A program made the translations under genes and the position numbers. Shown in pieces: positions 35,801 to 47,245 of a stretch of 64,000 nt of DNA. Positions within the stretch are counted from its first letter, which is position 1; each line of letters starts with the position of its first letter. The stretch is from Eutrigla gurnardus (lineage: Eukaryota > Chordata > Actinopteri > Perciformes > Triglidae). The notes under the pieces were generated by a model that made no database searches, was not told the origin of the DNA, and was given only the letters and a program-made list of their open reading frames with translations. The stretch is taken from contig OY741271.1 of the NCBI GenBank assembly GCA_963514095.1, positions 12,080,772-12,144,771 on the forward strand, read 5' to 3'.

Positions 35801-38800
35801 ATAATTTGTTGAATTATGTCAATTGATTAGTTGTATTAATTTTTATATTCTTTTTTTAATGATATATGTGGATACAAATCTATATTAATTCATTACATTT
35901 TGTATGTGGCTTGATTTTGTTTTTCAGATCAACAGTACACACTATCTATACAAGCACATACCTGCACCAGCTGCAGCAAATACTTCAACACATCATCATT
36001 GGACAGGCTCTCCAGTCTCTGGACTGCTAGTCTCCTGACCATCACGTCAGCAAAGTCCATGCTTAACAGCTCCAGGGCCACTGTCACATCCAGTTCTTCA
36101 GGATCCCAGTTCCCCAGCAGCCAGTGGACATCCTCAACCACTCTGCGGTTCATCCAATCAATGTTACGCAGATACTGGGGTAGATTTGAGGCGTAGCGGA
36201 CGCTCTCCTGCCGGAATCCTTTGAGGCAAGGTTTGTTGGTGCTGGTGACTGGAGATGAAGATCTGAGAGTTACAGTGTCAGTCAAAGAGTCCTGGAGAGG
36301 TTTCACACGCAGAGAGGAAGAAACTGTGCCAGAAATGCTGGAAGGGGGTGAGGAGGGGGATTGTGTTTTAGAGGAAGCAGTAGATTTGTCCTGGGTGAGG
36401 CTGGCGCCAGGACTGCCAGACAAAGATTCTGAGGGGCTGAAGCTATTTGGCAGAACCACAGGGAAGCTGTAGCGGTCGAGAAAGAAGCTGATAGCCATGG
36501 AGTCTGCAATGTCTGGGTTCGTGGCAGAGGACAGCTTGTCAGCCTGGTAGGTGATGGCCTCTTCCTCCAGGTCTGGGTAGGACCACATGTGCATGGTGTA
36601 GAGGCCCTGGCTAAGGATAGACCTGCAGGGATGAACAAGCGCAGATGTTGAAAAGAGTTTACTCATAGACAGGTCAATCCTTCTACAGAGTTATGATACT
36701 TTTCAGAACAATAGCAGGCATGTTAAAGGCCTGGTGTATAGGACTTAGGGGGATCTTTGTTTATATGTTCTTTAGTTTCGAATGAGCGCTTCACATCTAT
36801 AGGGAGTGGGTCCTCCTCATCGAGTCTGCCTTGTGACACTGCCATGTTTCTGCAGTAGCCCAAAACAGACAAACCAAACACATGCTCTAGAGTTTTTTTT
36901 ACCCTACGGCCACCGTAGCTCTCCGACATGCTTATAAAACTGCAGTAATGGGAGCCGCCGAGGAGATGAGGCGGAGATCCTGAAAGATACCACAATGTTA
37001 CCCCAGTTTTGCACTCTGAGTAGAGGGGTATTCAGTTGGATGCAATCTGCAACCTCAACATTAGATGCTACTAAATCCTTCACACTGGACCTTTAAGACC
37101 ATGGCTGTGATGTTATTTTAGTCTGGATATTCTTAGAAATACTGAATTATCAACTTTATTGGGGGGTTTCTCTGGTTGCAGGGTAATTGACCCTTCACTA
37201 AGTTCTGCCCCTCAAACGCAGACTGCTGTAACATTGGCCAACTAAACGACTCTGCTCCATTGTGTCTTTTCAGATTCCCTATATCTTCTGGCTGGTTTTG
37301 TGGATTTCAAGGTTAAAGGAGAAATCCGGTCATTTTTGACCCCATGTCCGTTGTCCTCAGGGTCATCCCGACTTATTAGAAGCAAAAAACCCGACAAAAA
37401 TGGAAGTTGCTTAGCCCGAGATCTGTACCTGCCTGGCAGCCTTCCAGACTCGCTACAATGCTAACCCATTGGGGCACCGTTGTATCTGCTTTCCTGGGCC
37501 ACAGAAAACAATTCCAAGACCTATGCAACACAGGTTGTGTCCGTACGAGACACCACGGCGCTCGTTTAGCACAAATAGTGTGGCAAAACGACATAAATAT
37601 GTGTGTTTTAGCATGAAGTTACTCACCTCAAATCACCCCGTAGAGTAGACATTAGCAGTAGACAGCCGAGCGCCTGTAGTCCCTCCCAGTCACCGCAGAA
37701 ACGAAAACGTTTTTCACGTAGTTTTGATTTTGTATCCATAAAGAAACGACCGAGCAGTGCAGTCGTCATGTCCGTAATAAATCCATGAAGCTGTTACGTC
37801 CATATGTATGACTGTTACAACATAGCAACATAGCTTCAGCTAGTAACGTGCCGGGCGCTCGTCCGTCCCAGTCACCGCAGAAACGAAGACGTTTTCCTCG
37901 TAGTTTTGATTTTGTATCCATAAAGAAACGACCGAGCAGTGCAGTCGTCCTGTCCGTAATAAATCCATGAAGCCGTTATGTCCATATGTGCGACTATGTT
38001 ACAACATAGCAACGATAGCTTACAGCTAAACAGTAGCTGGGAGCCAAAACAATGCAAGTCTCGCGCAAGTTCCCGTCTGCCGTCCTCACTCTGGAGCTGT
38101 TTTCAAGCCAGTACAGTGAAACATCTTGGACAGTCGCGCGAGGGTCACTTTGTTCTCACTGTGTTGATGAGAGACTGCAGTCTGCACGCGCGACACGCGA
38201 CACGCGACACGCGACACGCGACACGCGACACGCGACACGCGACACGCGACACGCGACACACGCGACACGCGACACGCGACACACGACACGCGACACGCGA
38301 CTCCCACTCATGCCGTCAACACAACTAGCCTACTGAGACTGCGCGAGATTTGTTGTCGCTGTAGCAGCTTCAACTGTCACAAAGGCTAAGCAATCTTACT
38401 ATGTAGGCTAGCGCCAGTTACACTGTCATATGGACATGACGGCACTACTCGATGGAAAGAAGTTTGTCACTAGTGGCTTGAAAACAGCTCCAGAGTGAGG
38501 ACGTCGGGAGACGGGAACTTGCACGAGTCTTCCATTGTTTTGGCTCCCGGCTACTGTTTAGCTGTAAGCTATCGATGCTATGTTTCTGCGGTGACTGGGA
38601 CGGACGAGCGCCCGGAACGTTACTAGCTGAAGCTATGTTGCTATGTTGTAACAGTCATACATATGGACATAACGGCTTCATGGATTTATTACGGACAGGA
38701 CGACTGCACTGCTCGGTCGTTTCTTTATGGATACAAAATCAAAACTACGAGGAAAACGTCTTCGTTTCTGCGGTGACTGGGACGGACGAGCGCCCGTAAC

Positions 38801-41800
38801 GTTACTAGCTGTAAGCTATGTTGCTATGTTGTAACAGTCATACATATGGACGTAACAGCTTCATGGATTTATTACGGACATGACGACTGCACTGCTCGGT
38901 CGTTTCTTTATGGATACAAAATCAAAACTACGTGAAAAACGTTTTCGTTTCTGCGGTGACTGGGAGGGACGACAGGCGCTCGGCTGTCTACTGCTAATGT
39001 CTACTCTACGGGGTGATTTGAGGTGAGTAACTTCATGCTAAAACACACATTTATGTCGTTTTGCCACACTATTTGTGCTAAACGAGCGCCGTGGTGTCTC
39101 GTACGGACACAACCTGTGTTGCATAGGTCTTGGAATTGTTTTCTGTGGCCCAGGAAAGCAGATACAACGGTGCCCCAATGGGTTAGCATTGTAGCGAGTC
39201 TGGAAGGCTGCCAGGCAGGTACAGATCTCGGGCTAGGCAACGTCAATTTTTGTCGGGTTTTTTGCTTCTAATAAGTCGGGATGACCCTGAGGACAACGGA
39301 CATGGGGTCAAAAATGACCGGATTTCTCCTTTAAATGTTGTGTAATAGTAATACTAGTTTGAAGGAGATATATGTTCCTGAAACATGATGTTCCTACAAG
39401 GTTTGGGTGGGTATTATGGTATACTGTGTATTTGGAAATCCTGATGGCCTGATTTAGAATTCAGTCATAAATACAGCTCTGCTGTCTATGATGCTTAGTT
39501 GAGCACAGCAAGTGCCACTAGAGGTCGCTGTCTATAGGGTAAAAGGCACCTCAGCTGAGAAAGATGGTGATGGACTGTTTTGTGTTTAGTTTACTTTACA
39601 CTACAAAAGCAGTTAATTCAATTGTCTGCCCCTACCACGCAATATCACCTATCACTCCTATCACAAGTGAAGGGGGTTAGCCCTGAAGTTTGCCACAACT
39701 TCAGGCTTGCATCATTCTCCTGGTGTAGTCATCATTGTGATTACAGTGAATGTGGGGATATTACTAAAATATAACATTTCTTAATTATTGCCATTGTTAG
39801 TAAAAGCATGATGATGATGATGATGATGATAAGAATTATTATTAATTAAATGACCAGATGCCTGGTGAATGACCAGTTTGCTAATGATATGACATTTTGT
39901 GTTGTTTCGCTCATAATATAAGCACATAGGGTGTCTTAGCTTCCCAACTTCCTGTATTTACTTAAAAAATCTATTAACAATTTCTTCAGAATTTCTGCCT
40001 GTATGTTTTGTTAAACATATTAGGTCATATATATTCACTTTTCAAAGCATAATTTCCATAAAATCGGAAGTACAAAAGATACAGAAGGCACTTTGTTATC
40101 CCTTTTTGATATTTAACACTTGACGTTTTAACTGATATTAAAAACCTGACCTGTGATCAATGAGGAGAAGATTGACAAAGTAGAGCACCTTCCCCTTCCC
40201 TTTCTGTGGCTCTGGTGCTTTGCCTGATGATGATGGCGGCTTTGAGTCTTTGGATCCTGGGGAGATGTCGCCACCACTAGTATTAATAGTGAAACCCAGC
40301 TTGGCTCCACGTGGCAGATCCCTGAGGAGAACATCAAAGTCCAGCCACTCGTTCCACAGCACCTCATCTGCAATGGCCTTGGGAAGGAAGGACACTGACG
40401 AGAGAACCTTGTTCCCATAAAGTATGGAGGCTTTTACATAAACAGACTGAGGGCATTTGTTTGGAAGTTTTGGGATGTCAAAGCCAAGCAATTTCACTCG
40501 GAGTCTTCTGTTGCAGTCCCACAAGGATATCATGAAGATGTCATCCAAATCCTTCCCATCGAGGCGGAGATCATCGTGGGAGCTGAACTGGCCACTGGAG
40601 CCGTCAACAAGCGGCCAATCCACAAATTTGACTGTCTCGTCTGCAAGCTGCGACACGGGGACCACAGAGAGGTGGAGGTCTTGAATGGTTTTCAAGCACT
40701 GTCGAACCCAGAGGAAATCACTCAAGGGGTGGTCTCCAGATAAAAACTCTTCCCTCCCGGAGACCTTCAAGACCAGACTATCAGAAGTGTCGTTCTCAAG
40801 CCCCTGGTCTGCCATCACCCTTCTAAAAAATGTAAGAAGAACATTTGGTGTGATGCTAAAGTCCACATGTATGCTGAAGCTGATCTTGTTCATGTAATGG
40901 AGGGTGACAGGAAGCTTTCTGTTTAGCTGGTCCTCAAGGTCATTTGGAATGGGGGCACATGTTATCCAAGGCTCTGTAGCATATAACACGTCGTCCCGGT
41001 CCCTTAGCTCTTGTCTCCTCGGAGATGCCAGTTTCCTGCGGGTAAATGTGAGCTCATTAAGTCTGTCAGATGCTTCTTTCTCCAGATTATGTCCAATTAG
41101 GTAAACCAGACACTGCTGTTGTTTCTTCCTCTCCTCTGAATCCACTGCCATCGGCGGTTTCACCACTATGTGCGCCAACAGACGGCCAGTTTCGTCACAT
41201 GACCATGGAATGTCTAACGTCCTGATGACCTGGCAGTCATCGTAGGCCTCGTACCATTCTTCATCCCTGGCATATAGCAGAGTGTATTTCTCTGGGTCCA
41301 AAACAGCAAGTGGGTCTGGGTGGCAATTTTGTTCCTGTGCCTGAAGACAAAGAGAATAAAATTGGGGGGGAAATGTTTATGTTGCAGCTTGATTATACAT
41401 TTAAATAAAGAAAATATGCAGCCACACCAGCAGCTCTGTGAGGTTATGTCAATATATAGATAGAATAAAGCACAGTGGTGGGTTGAGCTAAACCCTATAC
41501 CCTAGTCAGCATGCTAACGTCATGCTTATAATGACAATGTTGACATGCCGATGTTGAGAGGCCAACGTTTTGACTTGATAATGGATTCAAAATAAAAGTC
41601 TCATTGGATCAATTTCAAACAGTTCACAGAACAGGCCTTTGTCTCTCTTTACTGTGAAATTAAAGCATCAGAACATTATAAAATCTGGCGAATCAATTAT
41701 TGACTTATTATCTGCTGATAGGAATGTGCTTTCCTACACTCTGATTAGAGTGTGTGGATGAAGCATTACGTTGTTCAGTTTGACTCATTAAGGGGCTGGC

Positions 41801-42679
41801 TGTTAGCTAGCTAGTTAGCTAGCTTGCTAATTCCATGCTACAGTTACAGAAGGTAAAAAGCACAACATGAACTGCTTGGCTTGGTCTACATTACTTTAGC
41901 ATGTAGCTGGACTTCACTGTTTTTAACTTCCCGCTCACTACGGCTCTTTCAATTTGTTATGCTAATCGCTAGCACTGATGCTAATCACTAGAGCTAATCA
42001 GTCGCATGCCCGCAATATACACTTCCACAACTCTAAATAAACTCTCCAAAAAAGCCTCTCGGATCAGCTGTAAAATGTTTTGTCATAACGATGAAAACAT
42101 GCCTGTTTTTCTGAGCTCATAAAAAGTCAACTTTTTAGAGATACATGGTCACAGGACAGGTCGCCCAACCACCATTGCCATCACTATCCACTCCGCTTTT
42201 CAAGGACATTTCCTGTTTTCTCTCCATTCCTCACCTCCAATCACAAACACTAGCAGCACCCGCAACATCAACATGCGTGCCTTCGTAAATATTCAATTAG
42301 CAAAGTGCAAAATCTAGGTTGCAATGACCAGCTATAAATGAAAAGAAAATGCTTAAAACACTTAGAAAAAGAACAAAATAATCATAACAAATTATACATT
42401 TTTCTAACAATAGCTCATTTAATAGTGTTTTACCTGCATACAGATGCGCAGACGCAGCTGGTGGACGCTGCACTGTGCAGGGAGGATGACTGACACAGAT
42501 TCGCACACCATATTGGCATTGTAATCCTCATCGCCCGACGCCTGCGATGGACCAGGTCCAGGCCTAAACTCACAGACAAACTTCAGGTTGTTCTCAGAGC
42601 AGCTTTGAGTTGGCATCCCAGACGGAAAGTCCACAGCATGTGGACCGACAGGCTGATTCAGGAGCAATGCACGATCCAT
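29858..42679 (-). CDS. pik3cg: PI3-kinase catalytic subunit p110 gamma, 12 coding exons, 1,125 aa
   Basis: Class IB PI3-kinase; makes PIP3 at the plasma membrane downstream of G beta-gamma and Ras, with p101/p84 adaptors. Exons in transcript order: 42,679-42,434; 41,340-40,151; 36,622-35,962; 35,138-35,073; 33,984-33,759; 33,150-33,056; 32,568-32,425; 32,294-32,204; 31,376-31,246; 31,076-30,965; 30,769-30,612; 30,115-29,858. All introns are GT-AG, and the phases join without a stop. Order: adaptor-like N-terminus; Ras-binding region (about 195-300); C2 (about 325-480); a Ser/Thr/Pro-rich loop (539-604); helical domain; kinase with MASKKKPLWLEF (835-846), catalytic loop GDRHNDN (975-981) and DFG (994-996). 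Human p110 gamma has about 1,102 residues. This protein ends at GIK and lacks the short tail of the human enzyme. The start at 42,679 follows an acceptor-like site; an upstream frame to 42,781 is less likely. Paralog status not tested. Confidence 0.95.
35170..35412 (+). mobile_element. L2-clade LINE 3' tail in pik3cg intron 3
   Basis: Co-linear with 17,905-18,105: 'atagcactttgatcatggca', 'gaggacctaacactt', 'agtcgctttggacaaaagcg' and 'aatgtaaat'. Only the 3' UTR is present. It lies between coding exons 3 and 4 of pik3cg, in the opposite direction to the gene. Confidence 0.85.
35640..35762. repeat. Degenerate minisatellite in pik3cg intron 3
   Basis: Repeated CTCTATATAGTCCTC-like units of roughly 10-20 bases with many substitutions. 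Non-coding, within the intron between coding exons 3 and 4. Confidence 0.75.
36723..37096. mobile_element. TTAA-flanked MITE in pik3cg intron 2
   Basis: TTAA at 36,723-36,726 and 37,093-37,096 enclose ends AGGCCTGGTGTATAGGA and, inverted, AGGTCCAGTGTGAAGGA. The right side includes 'ggatgcaatctgcaacctca', which I recognise from an abundant fish MITE. No transposase. It lies about 100 bases upstream (in transcript sense) of coding exon 3. Confidence 0.75.
37313..39334. mobile_element. 2-kb palindromic (foldback-type) element in pik3cg intron 2
   Basis: TTAA at 37,313-37,316 and 39,331-39,334 bound an element whose two halves are long inverted repeats: left arm about 37,317-38,108, right arm about 38,474-39,330. 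The termini read AGGAGAAATCCGGTCATTTT and its complement. Each arm holds tandem subrepeats, with a block containing 'gaaacg...gttttgattttgtatcc' occurring twice about 181 bases apart on the left. The loop of about 365 bases contains a 7-bp minisatellite. No transposase frame was found, so it would need enzyme from elsewhere. Because it is intronic, its transcript could form about 800 bp of double-stranded RNA. Confidence 0.9.
38187..38301. repeat. 7-bp minisatellite (CACGCGA)n in the palindrome loop
   Basis: About 16 units of CACGCGA with a few variants (CACACGCGA, CACGACA). It is open in several frames only because the unit length is not a multiple of three and lacks stops. It is extremely CpG-rich for this region. 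Confidence 0.93.
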
Positions 42680-43368
42680 CGGGAGAGCAAGTCTCGGGGT
42701 TAAAAAATGTTTTGTTCTTTTTAAATCTAACTGATTATCAAAACCATCTCTGCAGTGTGATTTACAGGTTGTTAATAACACATTGCAGATGTGAAAAATA
42801 ATTAAGAAAAAGCTAAAGATATCTCACAAATAAGCTACAGGTGCTTTCTGAAGCTGCTCAGCCGCATTCTGTGTGAGTCTGTACCTGTTTGACCATGTGA
42901 GACTGTGTGTTCCTGTTTCTTGTGATTGCTTTGGGACTTCCTCATTCTTTTAGACACAGTTCTCAAACACCCTCGTATGAATACCAACAAAGCATTTACT
43001 GACATTGTAAAGGGGTTGACTTCCTTGTTCCCTCTTTGCATTTAGATAACAAACGGTAGTACTTTTACAGTGTTCCACTTTGAAAACAAATGCAATACAC
43101 AATGAAATGTGTTTATCTTGCCTTCAACGTTTAGTATGTCCTCAAAAATATGGTGATAACAACAAAGAGGGAAGTGTTCATACTCTTCAAAAGGGAGCAG
43201 TACTAATGTCTTACAGGAATGCACCAAACTGGTTTGAGTTGTTTGGCTTGCTATTACTGCTATTCACTGCACAATGGGTTATGGTTGAACATTGAATTCA
43301 AATGGAAAGGTGGAATTAGTCATATTTGTCTGGGTATCAGTGGGGATTTTCAAGTATGACTGTTAAAG
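42680..43368. other. Upstream flank of the pik3cg start exon
   Basis: Holds the sequence before the pik3cg start codon. An acceptor-like 'aaccccgag' lies near 42,693, implying a non-coding first exon further upstream that I could not place. No other gene was recognised. Confidence 0.4.
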
Positions 43369-43804
43369 GTTCACATCTCCTGTGATTACATCTCTCTGAA
43401 CCACCCACTGATCTCCCTGCACTAAAATTACACTTTTAACAATATTCAGTACAGCACTTTCCTCGTCACAGCACTTCAGCAAAATAAAAGATTCTTGAAG
43501 CCCAATCAGCAGAAGTGAACAGCTCACGCTCGGCTAGAAAGTACACCATGTACAGCCACGTTGAGTAAACCCAACGTGGCTGTAGGTTCACATCTCCTGT
43601 GATTACATCTCCCTGAACCACCCACTGATCTCCCTGCACTAAAATTACACTTTTAACAATATTCAGTACAGCACTTTCCTCGTCACAGTCACACTTCAGC
43701 AAAATAAAAGATTCTTGAAGCCCAATCAGCAGAAGTGAACAGCTCACGCTCGGCTAGAAAGTACACCATGTACAGCCACGTTGAGTAAACCCAACGTGGC
43801 TGTA
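43369..43804. repeat. Tandem duplication, 2 x about 218 bp, each unit ending in a hairpin
   Basis: Unit 1 (43,369-43,584) and unit 2 (43,585-43,804) are almost identical; the main difference is a three-base insertion near 43,688. Both start GGTTCACATCTCCTGTGATT. Each ends in a perfect 11-bp inverted repeat CAGCCACGTTG…CAACGTGGCTG with an 8-base loop (43,553-43,582 and 43,773-43,802). A 93-codon minus-strand frame (43,466-43,747) spans the junction but has no known motif. Confidence 0.9.
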
Positions 43805-45490
43805 AAGGCAGACTCGTCGGCCTAATAAGGTTTTATAGTCTCATTTCACCACTTTTTGTCAACCGCCTTTTTCAAGATACTTAAAGCTTCAGAATTCATC
43901 CAAAGGTGTATTTTCTGACATATTTTGTGTGATCATCATCATCATCAACAAAACGTTAAAATCCCTTTATCTACACCTTATTTCAGGCATCGAACCAAAC
44001 ATTAAAAAAAAACACTGACTAAGAGACTAGAAAACCAGAAGTGCAAAAAATGCAGACTTATTTAACACAAGCGTGAGGCATTTAAAGTGGCTATGAGTGG
44101 ATATTATAGGGAAAACAAGTGAAATATGTTGTCAGTAAACATTGAATTATCTTTATTTGTAATAGGTCAAAACTACATTGAGAACATTCTTTGCCTTTTC
44201 TGTCCAAGTGTAACCAGAGGAGTTTAAATGTAACCTTGAAGGGGAAGTACTGTATTTCTCTTTTGAATTCTTCTGCTAAAAAAAAAGACAGAAACTGGAC
44301 CTTTAATCTCTTTCTATGATTTGAAAGTTTGATGAAGTTCCTGTGTTTGTGTCCTGACTTCTACCTGTGGCATGATATATTCTTTGTATTTTTATATTAA
44401 AATACTATATTTTTTTTCCTTCTTGGAAAACAAAATATGATGCGAGCGGCTAATTCCAACCAATTTCAACCAATCCAACCGACATACAATCTGGCAATCA
44501 ATTCAACTTTTAGCATCACAGAGCTAGAGAAGCTCATGATATATCTTTTCAACAATCAAATGAAATTCCTCCTGACGTTGTGTCCCGCCTGTCAATCATA
44601 TTTTACTCAGAAATAAGTCCCCATACGGGAGATAAAGACTTTGGAAATGCTCATTTTGCTTGACTTTAAAAAGGTGATGTAAGACAGACAGCGCCACCTA
44701 GGGATAAGTGGAGCCATAAGACTCTGTAAAAAGGGCAAAGCAGGCTCCTCAAAAGGAAATATTTTGAACGTTTCATTACAATAAAAGGCCAATAAAAGAG
44801 AAATTAAACAGTTCCTTAGTGTCTCAAAATGTATTTTAATAAGCAACATAAAACATCAAATATCAGTCCCATACGAATGCCAGCAGGAGTTTAGTCCCCC
44901 CATTCCTCTCCGTTCCTACACCAAAAGAATTAAGGTGATACATGATCACATTTTTCCTTTAACAGTGCCTTTTCATTAATCAGAACATTGAATTAATTCA
45001 ATTTTATTTATAGTATCATATCACAACAAAAGTTATCTAAGGACACTTTACACATCGAGCTGGACAAGAACACGTTCACAGAGTCAATACAAGGTATTAA
45101 GCTAGCCTTACAATTCATTTACAAAATCACAATTAAGGCATCATTTAAACCAGTAAACTTGGTTAACTGCCTTCCTCCACAATACACCTGTCCAGGATGA
45201 GATTAGCTAACGTTACCCATTAAGGCAAAAATTCTGACTGTTAATGTAACGTTAGCTAGCGACAATTCAGTGAAATAGCTTACATTGATAACCACTATGG
45301 CGGATGTGGGCTACAACATACAACAATTCTCAACCTGGTTGCATAAATAAGACAACTTCACATTATTACATTTATTTGCCTTCATAGAGATTATGGGATT
45401 TTTAATCTCTCACTGGGTTTCTTCTCTGTGGTTGCTTTTCATTGTGTTGACGTGTCCTCGATTCTTTTCCAAGCTTCCTGTCCTAGCGTC
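43805..45490. other. No gene seen; possible old repeat near 45.0 kb
   Basis: AT-rich. At about 44,995-45,110 'caattttatttatagta…cacaacaaaagttatct' resembles the 3' end of a common fish retrotransposon family, truncated. No exon was recognised. Confidence 0.4.
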
Positions 45491-45491
45491 T

Positions 45492-46966
45492 TACAGTTTT
45501 TCTCAATTGTTTACACACAAATACTGGTACTTGAGACACAATGACCACAACATGTAACTCATGCACCAACCCCCTGAACTAGCTCTGCTAAACTGCAGGC
45601 ACAATTCCTGCTTTACACTCAAATTGCAGTTTTAAAACACTTTTTTTTTGTAACTGTATACAGTCATTTCTTCTGGTTTTGTATGTAGACCACTGTATAT
45701 GCAACTTTGTGTTGGTTTGGATGAACACTGTGTACATTACAGTATTCTTGTGGGAAAAATAAAATATATAAAAACAATATTCTAAAATATTTTACAACAC
45801 ATTTATGCATGTACTGTCTGTAGTGAGTGTAACACTGAACAAAATTTTCTGAAAGCATGCCTCATACTCTCAGAACTCTACACACAAATCAAAAAAACAC
45901 ACACACAATGGGCAAAACCCCTCAATTCTCCTGCAAAATGAAACTTTACATTCAAAACAATGTTATTTCTTCTCAAAATGGTATTTTGTTTTCAAATGAC
46001 ACACACAAACCATCATATAAATAGACATTTACAGTAAGAACCAGTTGAACACTGATGTGCTCAATGTAAAACACGATGAGCACTTCTTCTCCATTTACCA
46101 TAATGACTTAGGCCTCTTTTTGTTCAGTGTTACACTCACTACAGACAGTACATACATAAATGTATATTTTAGAATATTGTTTTTATATATTTTATTTTTC
46201 CCACAAGAATCCTGTAATGTACACAGTGTTCATCCAAACCAACACAAAGTTGCATATACAGTGGTCTACATACAAAACCAGAAGAATTTACTGTATACAG
46301 TTACAAAAAAACCAACAACAACAACTATCCCGCATCCTCTCTTCTGTTTCGGTCTGGCCACAGCACCTCATCCACATCACAGGCAATGCAAGCGATGGCC
46401 AAGCAGCGTGGGAAAAATCGCCTAGCATGGCAAATCCATGCTAGGCTCCTCCTCGTACTCTCACTCCTCTGGCTCTGCCTCTGTTGCCAATGTTGGCATC
46501 CATTGCTCCAAAACAGAAGAGCTCACCTGTTGCACTTTTATGCTAATGCTCTGATTGCGAATTGTAAAACTGTGTTGCAGGTGTTTGCCCATGTGATGAG
46601 TCAGTGTGCATAGTAGGGAAATTAACTTTAGAATTTTGAATGGCAGTGTGTTCCTTGTGAAAACAAGAGATTTTCTTCATGAAAATTGTGCCAAATGCAG
46701 AGAATTGTGTGTAGTGTTTTGAAAAAAGTGTGTTTGAAAACTGCAATTTGAGTGTAAAGCAGGAATTGTGCTTGCAGTTTAGCAGAGTTGGTTCAGGGGG
46801 TTGGTGCATGAGTTACATGTTGTGGTCATTGTGTCTCAAGTACCAGTATTTGTGTGTAAACAATTGAGAAAAACTGTAGTTCAGGGGGTTGGTGCATGAG
46901 TTACATGTTGTGGTCATTGTGTCTCAAGTACCAGTATTTGTGTGTAAACAATTGAGAAAAACTGTA
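45492..46966. mobile_element. Palindromic mariner-like element with TA duplication and repeated right end
   Basis: It starts TA|CAGTTTTTCTCAATTGTTTA at 45,494 and ends with the complementary sequence at 46,876 and again at 46,964 before TA. Long inverted segments match: 45,494-45,640 with about 46,710-46,876, and 45,650-45,850 with about 46,120-46,320 (shared 'tttgtatgtagaccactgta' and its complement). The last 88 bases are duplicated head to tail (46,791-46,878; 46,879-46,966). TA flanks and CAGT ends suggest the Tc1/mariner group. No transposase was recognised, and the 126-codon frame at 46,045-46,425 is not one. Confidence 0.75.
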
Positions 46967-47130
46967 AGCAGCAATGTTTACTGTAGTTATAAAATTGAAA
47001 GAGGGAATACAACTAAACGTTTTAGTTTGTGAAATAATCAGTGAGGTCATTTTGCTGTTCTTACTACTTCTCTCAGCTCTGCAGCAAATAGAAAAATAGA
47101 TATTGTTTAGCTTTGTGTGAAGCACAAAAA

Positions 47131-47153
47131 TACACACACACGCACACACACAC

Positions 47154-47243
<90 letters not shown>
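47131..47243. repeat. (CA)n microsatellite
   Basis: More than 50 CA units, the longest simple repeat in the window. Frames of poly Thr-His and poly Cys-Val across it are artefacts. Confidence 0.98.

Positions 47244-47244
<1 letters not shown>

Positions 47245-47245
<1 letters not shown>

Noticed and set aside
38052..38336. Open frames reading repeated ATRDTRH or ACRVSRV
   Set aside because: They translate the 7-bp (CACGCGA)n minisatellite, which lacks stops in all frames.
42680..42781. Upstream in-frame ATG at 42,781 as the pik3cg start
   Set aside because: The extra 34 residues are unlike p110 gamma N-termini, and an acceptor-like site lies just before the ATG at 42,679, suggesting the upstream part is intron.
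43466..43747. 93-codon minus-strand frame considered as a gene
   Set aside because: It spans the junction of a tandem duplication and repeats its own sequence. No start context or known domain.
46045..46444. 94- to 126-codon frames considered as a possible transposase of the palindromic mariner-like element
   Set aside because: No catalytic DDE/D pattern or helix-turn-helix. The frames run through the internal inverted repeat.
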